This document shows, piece after piece, positions 1 to 5,713 of a DNA stretch of 8,680 nucleotides. Both the position numbers and the translations under genes were made by a program. Position 1 is the first letter of the stretch. Every line of letters starts with the position of its first letter. Below the pieces are notes generated by a model. That model was given only the letters and a program-made list of their open reading frames with translations, did no database searches and was not told the DNA's origin. The stretch lies in NCBI GenBank assembly GCA_964478335.1, contig CAYZIC010000081.1:1-8680 (forward strand), written 5' to 3'. This stretch comes from CAYZIC01 sp964478335. Its GTDB lineage: Bacteria > Verrucomicrobiota > Kiritimatiellia > RFP12 > DVOR01.

Positions 1-1296
1 ATCATCTTGGGTGGTGTAGAGAGCAAATTGGATGTCTGGTGAGGGGGGGATGGATTGTGACTTGTGCTTGAGGGTTACTTGGGCTATGCGATTGGTTTCT
101 ATGATTGGTTGCTGCGTGGAGAGGAGGGACTCGAGGGTGAGTGAGGCAAGTGCTTGGAGGCAGCTCTCGACGGAGGTGCGATCGGCCATATGACTAAAGG
201 GCAACGAGAGGTGCCACTCTGGGGAATCATACTTTAATAAAATGGTCTGATCTCGCTTGGCGATCGACAGCGAGCTGACGTGCTCTGGGGTGAAATTGAA
301 TACTGGACGATTCTTGAGTGAAAAGAGCCCATCAGGTGAGGCAATGAGGGTTTTGAGTGAGCTGTCGATGGTGACGATGGCGCGCTCGTGATCGAGGAGG
401 GCATAGGTTTGTGATGGCTTACCTGGCACATCATTGCCTAAGCGGATTTCAATGGGGAGCTTGCTTGTGGGTGTCAAGATTTGGAGGCGGTCTGCATTCT
501 CTTCGTCTAAACCATATTGAGCAAGATTGGTCGTGGATAGCTTTGCTTTGGGGGTCGTTTGAGAGGGTAAGATGTAGTCAATAATCGGGGTGGTTGTGAG
601 GCTGGTAATCAAGGCGTCGACTTGCTTGGTCATGAGGGGGTAGGTGAGCGGCTGATTAATGAACCACCTTTTGTCATCAGACAGGGCAATGCGCACGACA
701 GGGTAAGCGGTTTTACGGCGCTCGAATTCTGTGATCGATGTCGAGCTGGTTAGGGGCCAAATCGTTTGCGCGCGAAGTTGATTGGCTAGATCCAAGAGGG
801 CTTGAGGATCTTGGGGGATCTCTGCGAAATATTTGGCTTGTGAGGTGAGGAGTAAGTTCCCTTTTTGCACGCATCGCTCATTGGCTAATATCGGGAGGTC
901 AAAGCCGAGTGTGCAGTGCTCTGTTTGGTCTATCGTCGAGAGGGATAGGGTAATCGCAGTGGCGGGGTTGATTGGTGCTTGATTGTCTGGCAGGAGGGCG
1001 ATTGCTGTGGCACTGAGGGCCTTTTGGAGAAGGGTGGTGACGGCTGCTTGATTGCAGAGTAGCTCTGGGTAGGGGGTCTTAAATGTCCAAATGCCGAGCT
1101 TTTTGACGAGCTCGATCTTGGGCTGTCCATTGACTTGCAGGGTGTAGGTCGTCACCTTGTTTATGGGAAGGGTATAAAGATAGCACCCTTGAATGGATGC
1201 TGTCGTCGGCGATTGAAAGCCTCTAACCAGAAGAAGTCCTGCTAAGGCCAAAAAGGTGGCAATTAATAAAACGATCAAAGCGCGCTTAGGGAGCAT
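1..1296 (-). CDS. DUF4340 domain-containing membrane-anchored protein (C-terminus beyond left edge)
   Basis: An open frame of 432 codons starts with ATG at 1296 and is still open at base 1, so the C-terminus is missing. Residues 6-25 form one hydrophobic segment after a K/R-containing start, which suggests a signal anchor with the rest in the periplasm. The body matches the DUF4340 pattern: a 'WFINQPLTYP' strand at 211-220, 'NLAQYGLDEE' at 257-266, 'LKNRPVFNF' at 327-335 followed by 'VSSLSI', then a second 'WHLSLPF' unit at 361-367 with the usual helix after it. Two repeats of the domain are therefore visible. In known genomes such proteins are encoded beside GldG-type genes of ABC-2 systems; their biochemical role is not established. 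It starts 15 bases after the GldG-like stop and has only a weak, purine-rich ribosome site (AGAAAGA). The family call is from remembered motif patterns, without a profile search. Confidence 0.8.
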   Translation of the reverse strand, partial: MLPKRALIVLLIATFLALAGLLLVRGFQSPTTASIQGCYLYTLPINKVTTYTLQVNGQPKIELVKKLGIWTFKTPYPELLCNQAAVTTLLQKALSATAIALLPDNQAPINPATAITLSLSTIDQTEHCTLGFDLPILANERCVQKGNLLLTSQAKYFAEIPQDPQALLDLANQLRAQTIWPLTSSTSITEFERRKTAYPVVRIALSDDKRWFINQPLTYPLMTKQVDALITSLTTTPIIDYILPSQTTPKAKLSTTNLAQYGLDEENADRLQILTPTSKLPIEIRLGNDVPGKPSQTYALLDHERAIVTIDSSLKTLIASPDGLFSLKNRPVFNFTPEHVSSLSIAKRDQTILLKYDSPEWHLSLPFSHMADRTSVESCLQALASLTLESLLSTQQPIIETNRIAQVTLKHKSQSIPPSPDIQFALYTTQDD

Positions 1297-1311
1297 GAGG
1301 GGGTGTCTTTC

Positions 1312-2721
1312 TTAGCGGTGTTTTTTGAAAAGGAGAGTCATGAGAGCTGCAACAAGGATGGGAAATAGCAGAGATGAGGTTGCGAGTAAGATTTGCCATT
1401 GTGTGTCACTTAAATGAAAGAGGATCATTTGCTGATTGGGTGACGCATCTGCCAAGGGGAGAGCCGTTAGCCACTGAATGGCGTTGATGAGAAATGTCCT
1501 ATTGGCCGATGCACGATCGTTGAGCAAGGTGTCTGATAGGCAGTAGCTATCACCGAGTAGGATCATACGGCCACTTTTGATAGCCAAGTCGGCGGTGGCT
1601 TGCTTGCCATGCTGACTGCTCATTGCGACGTAGGTCTGGGTGGGGGTGTCGTTGTTGAGCGAGAGCAAGGGGCTGATTTGCTGTGTTTGTGTGCTCGTCG
1701 TGGGCGCAGTAAAGAGTTGGTGCGGTGCCCCTAAATAGAGGGGCATATTATCTGATGGCGTAGGAATAATCGGATTGCCAGTGACGAGCTTGGCGACTGA
1801 GATGCGCTGAGCAAGGGGGGGGACGCTCTCCACAATTGTTGTCCCTACGGCAAGCCCCCATTGCTCAAGGAGTGTGTCTAGACCGACAGTCCCGACTGGA
1901 TCAAGCGCAAAGAAAAATCGACCTCCAGCATTGAGGTAATCTGCAATAATGAGGGATTCCTCTGTAGTAAAGGTTGATTGCGGGGCGATATTGAGCAGTG
2001 CTAGGCTGTCACTAGGTATTTTGACTTTGCCGCCTTTGAGGTCGAGCGGTTTAAGGGTGAAGCCTTCGTTGGTTAATTCTCGTGCAAAGGTGTGTAGGTT
2101 TAGTGTGTGCGGGGCCTTGTGCGTCGAGGGCTCTAGAGGAGGCTGCCCATGGTTGGTTAGATAATAAATCGTGGCAACGTCAGCATGCCTCGACAGACGC
2201 GCCAACGTGGTCGAACAAATCGCCTCGCCAATAAAATTACCATGATACTCGATGGGGCGCAAGGTGAGCGATTGTGGGGTGATTGCCGATGAGGGCGTAT
2301 AGTAGAGGCGATCTAGGGGCACGAAGATAGATCGGAGATGATTTTCAAAAAAGAGCCCCTCGCCCGTTGCGCCGCGGTGGGTGTAAAATCCTGTGCGGTT
2401 AAAATTCGCTCGTGGATTGATTATCTGGACCGAGATCTTATTGCTGACTTGTACCATAGAGGCATACTCAAAGGCCCGAAGGAGGTTGGTGACTTGGTTG
2501 AATTTGGTGTTTTCGGGGTCGATGATCGCCGTGATTTTGACATCGTCTTTGATGTCTTTGAGCCGCTTCTCAGTTGTGGATGTCAACGGGTTAATCGTGA
2601 ATGCACTGGTGTCAACCGTACCAAGGATCTCGTGAAAAAGGAGATTACTAAATAGTGTAAAAAGTACAGCCAGCGCAATGCAAACAGTACTTAGCAGGTA
2701 GATACGAGTCGCTCGTGTCAC
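1312..2721 (-). CDS. GldG-family ABC transporter auxiliary protein
   Basis: A 469-residue protein with a membrane segment at each end (about 7-30 and 443-465) and a large soluble part between them, probably periplasmic. The middle has the order of motifs expected for the GldG / 'ABC-type uncharacterized transport system' domain: 'GEAICSTTLARL' at 165-176, the 'YYLTNHGQPPLE' strand and loop at 186-197 (family form is often TGHGE), 'YLNAGGRFFFALDP' at 262-275, 'WGLAVGTTIV' at 288-297, and 'MILLGDS' at 386-392 followed by an N..F..NAI.WL helix. GldG works with an ATPase and a GldF permease in gliding Bacteroidota, but homologues are widespread in non-gliding bacteria and their substrate is unknown. 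The GTG start is supported by an AAGGAG ribosome site at 2731-2736 lying inside the 3' end of tmk. It is followed by the DUF4340 gene, the usual partner, but no ATPase or permease gene adjoins it here. Confidence 0.83.
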   Translation of the reverse strand: MTRATRIYLLSTVCIALAVLFTLFSNLLFHEILGTVDTSAFTINPLTSTTEKRLKDIKDDVKITAIIDPENTKFNQVTNLLRAFEYASMVQVSNKISVQIINPRANFNRTGFYTHRGATGEGLFFENHLRSIFVPLDRLYYTPSSAITPQSLTLRPIEYHGNFIGEAICSTTLARLSRHADVATIYYLTNHGQPPLEPSTHKAPHTLNLHTFARELTNEGFTLKPLDLKGGKVKIPSDSLALLNIAPQSTFTTEESLIIADYLNAGGRFFFALDPVGTVGLDTLLEQWGLAVGTTIVESVPPLAQRISVAKLVTGNPIIPTPSDNMPLYLGAPHQLFTAPTTSTQTQQISPLLSLNNDTPTQTYVAMSSQHGKQATADLAIKSGRMILLGDSYCLSDTLLNDRASANRTFLINAIQWLTALPLADASPNQQMILFHLSDTQWQILLATSSLLFPILVAALMTLLFKKHR

Positions 2722-2725
2722 GGTT

Positions 2726-3355
2726 TTATTCTCCTTTTAGCGTGGCGATCAAGTCTAAAATCTCAGCATCAATCGTTGTGACATCTTTTGCTGTATTGAG
2801 CAATTTGATACGCTCGGGGTAGGCCTTGTGGAGCTCGTAAAAGCCCTGACGGACACGTTGATGAAAGCTCCCCGCTTCGCTCTCGAAGCGATCCGTCTCT
2901 CCACGACGATTGAGCCGGGTGACACTCTCCTTTTCAGATATATCTAAAAAGATTGTCATGTCTGGCATGAGATGATTGGTCGCAAAGTCATTGATTTCCG
3001 CCACGGTTTGAGCACCAAGCTCTCGACCATAGCCCTGGTAGGCTACGGTCGAATCGCAAAATCGGTCACAAATGACCCATGTGCCAGCGACCAAGGCTGG
3101 CTCGATTACTTGGTCGATAATTTGAGCTCGGCAAGCTAAGAAAAGCAAGAGCTCAGCACGTGGTAGGGGTGTTTCTCCTGCCGCATTAAATTGCAACACC
3201 TCGCGAATGTACTCGCCCAACTTGGTGCCGCCTGGCTCACGTGTCTGTATCACGGTATAACCTTGTGCTCGGAGTTGGTCTGCTAGTCGCTTGGCATGAG
3301 TGGATTTGCCAGAGCCCTCAGGTCCCTCAAAGGAGATAAATTTACCACGAGCCAT
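2726..3355 (-). CDS. tmk: Thymidylate kinase (dTMP kinase)
   Basis: A 209-residue cytoplasmic enzyme that phosphorylates dTMP to dTDP with ATP, needed for dTTP supply. The P-loop GPEGSGKST is at residues 11-19, the REPGG motif at 39-43, the DRF motif of the substrate site at 97-99 followed by the 'DSTVAYQGYGREL' segment at 101-113, and an arginine-rich LID (NRRGETDRFE) at 149-158. A P-loop without the extra arginine together with a basic LID is the bacterial (E. coli-like) arrangement. Length matches the family and no key residue is missing. The ATG lies 2 bases after the cysS stop, with AAGG inside the end of cysS as ribosome site; the next gene starts 4 bases after its stop. Translational coupling along the operon is likely. 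Confidence 0.96.
   Translation of the reverse strand: MARGKFISFEGPEGSGKSTHAKRLADQLRAQGYTVIQTREPGGTKLGEYIREVLQFNAAGETPLPRAELLLFLACRAQIIDQVIEPALVAGTWVICDRFCDSTVAYQGYGRELGAQTVAEINDFATNHLMPDMTIFLDISEKESVTRLNRRGETDRFESEAGSFHQRVRQGFYELHKAYPERIKLLNTAKDVTTIDAEILDLIATLKGE
2731..2736 (-). promoter_or_regulatory. Ribosome-binding site for the GldG-like GTG start
   Basis: On the minus strand the sequence reads AAGGAG, 9 bases before the GTG at 2721. It lies within the last codons of tmk (..CTA AAA GGA GAA TAA). It supports the GTG as the true start and suggests that translation of the two genes is coupled. Confidence 0.7.
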
Positions 3356-3357
3356 TA

Positions 3358-4764
3358 TTATGCCTTTTTGATAGATTGACCATCCTTTGAGTCGCGCACG
3401 ACCCAGCCGAGAGCTGCGATTTCATCACGCAAACGATCCGATTCTGTCCATTGCTTGTCAGCACGTGCCTGTTGGCGAGCGGCCAACAATGCCGTGATTG
3501 CCTCGGGTATTTCCGATGTCGTAGAGGGTTGATTGAGGAAACCAAATACTTGATTCATCTGCATAAACGCCCCCAAGATCGCTTGAGCATCAGCCGCTTG
3601 GAGATTGTCAGTCAAGAGGCGGTTGGACTCTTTGACCAAGGCAAAGAGCGCTGCGACAGCCTCGGGTGTATTGAGGTCATCTGCGAGAGCATTGGCAAAA
3701 TGAGTCAATGCATCCTGGACAAATGTCGGCATCTGGGTAGCCGCTGGGGCGTCTTGAGCAACCTTGGACAGAGCCTCCATGCATTCGTCAATACGCGCCA
3801 ACGATTTCCGTGCTGCAGTAAGTGCATCAAATGAGAAATTGAGCGATTGACGATATTGGCAATTGATCAACACATAACGAATCTCACGCCCTGTATAGCC
3901 CTTTTCAAGGAGATCACGTAAGGTAAAGAAGTTCCCCGCAGATTTAGCCATCTTTTCGCCATTGACACGCAAGTGAGCGCAGTGCATCCATGTGTGAACA
4001 AACGGCTTTCCGGAAACAGCTTCGGCTTGGGCGATTTCATTTTCGTGGTGAGGGAAAAGGTTATCAATTCCCCCTGTGTGCAGGTCAAAGGATTCTCCCA
4101 GGTACTTTTTAGACATGGCGGAGCATTCGATATGCCAGCCTGGACGCCCTTTACCCCAAGGTGCATCCCAAACGACATCGCCATCATTTTCGTCCCAGCC
4201 CTTCCAAAGGGCAAAGTCTCCAAAAGACTCCTTATCATACTCATCGTTATTGATGCGTACGCCACTGCGTAATTGTGATGGATCGAGGTGAGCGAGCTTA
4301 CCATAATCCTTGATCTTGCTCACACTAAAATAGACAGAGCCATCGTCAGAGAGGTAGGCGATACCCTTATCAAAGAGTGCTTGCACCATTTCTTTCATCT
4401 CAGGAATGTGATCGGTGGCAGCTGGATAGATTTCCGCAGGTTCGATATTGAGCGTTTTCAAATCGTTAAAAAATGCTTCAATATACGGTTTGGTGTAATC
4501 CTTGAGAGCCTTTTGTGTTGCCTTGGCTCCGCGGATTGTCTTGTCGTCGACATCGGTCAGGTTCATGACCTGCTTAACCTTGTAGCCAGCGAATTCGAGC
4601 GTGCGACGCAAAATGTCCTCAAAGACATACGCTCTAAAATTACCAATGTGGGCATAGTTGTAAACGGTCGGCCCGCATGTGTAGAGGCCAACGTGACCCG
4701 GCGTGAGCGTTTTGAAGCTCTCTTGCCTACGGGTCATGCTATTGTAAAAATGTAGATCAATCAT
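3358..4764 (-). CDS. cysS: Cysteine--tRNA ligase
   Basis: A 468-residue class I aminoacyl-tRNA synthetase that joins cysteine to tRNA-Cys in the cytoplasm. The N-terminal region holds the 'LYTCGPTVYNYAHIGN' block: C30 is a predicted zinc ligand and HIGN at 39-42 is the HIGH motif. The other expected zinc ligands are C214 (in WHIECSAM), H239 and E243 (in FPHHENEIAQ). The second nucleotide-binding motif is KMAKS at 271-275 (canonical KMSKS; Ala at this place is a tolerated variant). The helical DALR and C-terminal tRNA-binding regions follow, ending in a short Lys-rich tail. ATG is preceded by AAGGA at a spacing of 6. It follows ispF by 14 bases and precedes tmk by 2. Proximity of cysS and ispF is a recurring gene order in bacteria. 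Confidence 0.97.
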   Translation of the reverse strand: MIDLHFYNSMTRRQESFKTLTPGHVGLYTCGPTVYNYAHIGNFRAYVFEDILRRTLEFAGYKVKQVMNLTDVDDKTIRGAKATQKALKDYTKPYIEAFFNDLKTLNIEPAEIYPAATDHIPEMKEMVQALFDKGIAYLSDDGSVYFSVSKIKDYGKLAHLDPSQLRSGVRINNDEYDKESFGDFALWKGWDENDGDVVWDAPWGKGRPGWHIECSAMSKKYLGESFDLHTGGIDNLFPHHENEIAQAEAVSGKPFVHTWMHCAHLRVNGEKMAKSAGNFFTLRDLLEKGYTGREIRYVLINCQYRQSLNFSFDALTAARKSLARIDECMEALSKVAQDAPAATQMPTFVQDALTHFANALADDLNTPEAVAALFALVKESNRLLTDNLQAADAQAILGAFMQMNQVFGFLNQPSTTSEIPEAITALLAARQQARADKQWTESDRLRDEIAALGWVVRDSKDGQSIKKA

Positions 4765-4778
4765 TGTTATTCCTTAGC

Positions 4779-5288
4779 TTATTTCATTTTAAAGTGTTTG
4801 TGCTCGTCCACTAAAACAGTCGCCATTACCGAAATGCCCTCTCTACGCCCAATGGCACCTAGCCCCTCTACGGTTGTCGCCTTGACCGAGACTGCTCCCA
4901 GCTGCAAACCCATCGCCTCGGCTAACCGCGTACGCATGGGGAGAATGTAAGGCATCAGCTTAGGGCGCTCCGCCAGAACTGTCGCATCGACATTGACCAA
5001 GTCAAATCCTAGGTGATGGACACGCTCGACAACGGCCTTGAGGAGCATAATGCTGTCCGCACCTCGCCATTGTTCATCCGTGTCGGGAAAATGTTGTCCA
5101 ATGTCTCCGTCGGCAACAGCCCCCAACAAGGCATCAGCAATGGCATGAGCCAATACGTCTGCATCAGAGTGCCCCAGTAGCCCATAGGCGTACGGGATCT
5201 CCACGCCCCCTAAAATAAGTGCGCGGTTTTCTACCAATCGATGAGTATCAAATCCTATTCCAGTTCTCATGAATAAAGATACTAGCAA
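4779..5288 (-). CDS. ispF: 2-C-methyl-D-erythritol 2,4-cyclodiphosphate synthase
   Basis: IspF converts CDP-methylerythritol 2-phosphate to MEcPP plus CMP in the MEP route to isoprenoids and acts as a cytoplasmic trimer. In the 169-residue form given here, predicted metal ligands are D14 and H16 (in GFDTHR) and H48, with the GHSDADV motif at 39-45, DIGQHFPDTD at 62-71 and the KATT..GLG..GR.EGI signature at 136-152. All family landmarks are present. Start choice is open. A TTG at 5288 has a good AGGGG ribosome site 6 bases upstream. The internal ATG at 5270 gives MRTGIGFDTHR, which looks more like typical family N-termini (163 residues) but has no purine-rich site before it. It is the first gene of the likely operon; I found no convincing promoter upstream. 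Confidence 0.95.
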   Translation of the reverse strand: MLVSLFMRTGIGFDTHRLVENRALILGGVEIPYAYGLLGHSDADVLAHAIADALLGAVADGDIGQHFPDTDEQWRGADSIMLLKAVVERVHHLGFDLVNVDATVLAERPKLMPYILPMRTRLAEAMGLQLGAVSVKATTVEGLGAIGRREGISVMATVLVDEHKHFKMK

Positions 5289-5294
5289 ACTTTT

Positions 5295-5299
5295 CCCCT
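5295..5299 (-). promoter_or_regulatory. Possible ribosome-binding site for the ispF TTG start
   Basis: The minus strand reads AGGGG followed by AAAAGT and then TTG (5286-5288), a 6-base spacing. No comparable site precedes the ATG at 5270; the AGGGG lies about 24 bases before that ATG, too far to serve it. This is the main reason for giving the longer ispF start. Confidence 0.5.
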
Positions 5300-5313
5300 G
5301 AGAGCAAGCCTAA

Positions 5314-5454
5314 AAGCCCATGATTGACCATATTTTGTCGCCGTAGGGCTCGCTGACGCTCGCCCGCAACAGACATTAGGCAATAAGAGGCAGGAGCCTT
5401 GCCTCTAGTATCAGGCAAAGAGAGTACAGGAGCCTGTTGGTCAATCGGGAGCTT
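5314..5454. repeat. Imperfect 17-bp inverted repeat enclosing 107 bp
   Basis: The left arm at 5314-5330 reads AAGCCCATGATTGACCA. The reverse complement of 5438-5454 reads AAGCTCCCGATTGACCA. They agree at 14 of 17 positions, including an unbroken 9-base block GATTGACCA. The enclosed sequence has no coding frame. The arrangement could be the ends of a small non-coding mobile element, or paired regulator sites. No target-site duplication was found at the edges. Confidence 0.4.
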
Positions 5455-5510
5455 GCCTCCTTAAAAGCGGTCGGCTTGTCGACCTAAAAACGGTGAGCTT
5501 GCTGCCTCAC
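5386..5510. repeat. Series of five small hairpin repeats with an AGCYT core
   Basis: Five hairpins follow each other. They are: AGAGGCA/TGCCTCT (5386-5392 with 5400-5406, loop of 7); ACAG/CTGT (5426-5429 with 5434-5437); GGAG/CTCC (5448-5451 with 5457-5460, loop CTTGC); GGTCG/CGACC (5469-5473 with 5480-5484, loop GCTTGT); GTGAG/CTCAC (5493-5497 with 5506-5510, loop CTTGCTGC). The last three share a 23-bp period (5446-5468, 5469-5491, 5492-5514) and a GCTTG core. Stem sequences differ between units while pairing is kept. None has a T-tract, so they are not intrinsic terminators. Confidence 0.55.
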
Positions 5511-5575
5511 AATAGCCCGTAGATGCCATTTCACCACTAAAATAGAACAAGAGCCAGCTTTCGCACATTTTGTAC

Positions 5576-5604
5576 TTGAGTTTTGTCAGGGAGTGTGGTA
5601 TCTT
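5576..5604 (+). promoter_or_regulatory. Candidate sigma-70-type promoter for the GH20 gene
   Basis: TTGAGT at 5576-5581 and TATCTT at 5599-5604 are separated by 17 bases, and a TG at 5596-5597 forms an extended -10 (TGGTATCTT). The expected transcript start is near 5611, giving a leader of about 100 bases. Each hexamer matches the consensus at 4 of 6 positions. The same TGN-TATCTT with 17-base spacing occurs in the tRNA promoter of this window, which adds support. Confidence 0.4.
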
Positions 5605-5713
5605 GCAAATAACTGGTCAAATGATACGAGGTTTGCATCCTCATTGAGTATGTGTAAACGACTATCAGTGGCTTTGACAGCAGTTTATTTATAATGATCA
5701 AAAGGAAATATTC

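Larger units (their letters stand above)
5289..5713. other. Divergent intergenic region without a gene
   Basis: These 425 bases separate the minus-strand operon from the plus-strand GH20 gene. I see no convincing coding frame. From left to right the region holds a GC-rich stretch with a GGGC/GCCC stem and a GCTCGC direct repeat (5346-5365), a series of hairpin repeats (5386-5510), an A/T-richer segment, a candidate promoter (5576-5604) and the leader of the GH20 gene with its ribosome site AAGGA at 5702-5706. The 7-mer TGGTCAA occurs at 5324-5330 (minus strand), 5438-5444 and 5614-5620 (plus strand). Confidence 0.8.

Noticed and set aside
1..1296. Possible frameshift or pseudogene at the left end, because no complete gene is visible there
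   Set aside because: The minus-strand frame is uninterrupted for all 432 codons from ATG 1296 to base 1 and keeps its DUF4340 motifs; it is only cut by the window edge.
3867..4304. 145-codon open frame on the minus strand in another frame within cysS
   Set aside because: It overlaps the conserved zinc-binding and KMSKS regions of cysS, and its translation shows no family features.
4288..4755. 155-codon plus-strand open frame opposite the start of cysS
   Set aside because: It is antisense to the conserved cysS N-terminus, with no own promoter, ribosome site or motif.
5289..5510. A promoter for the ispF operon on the minus strand
   Set aside because: Several TTGNCN-like sequences were inspected (for example TTGACC in the inverted repeat and TTGCGG near 5369), but none had a credible -10 at 16-18 bases. 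The operon surely has a promoter, but I cannot point to it.
5446..5514. Tandem 23-bp units as a possible CRISPR array
   Set aside because: The units are directly adjacent with no spacers, are degenerate (about 13-14 of 23 identities), and no cas gene is nearby.
5674..5695. TTGACA (5674-5679) and a perfect TATAAT (5690-5695) just before the GH20 gene
   Set aside because: The spacer is only 10 bases, far too short for one promoter. A start driven by TATAAT alone would fall near 5702, at the ribosome site itself, leaving almost no leader.
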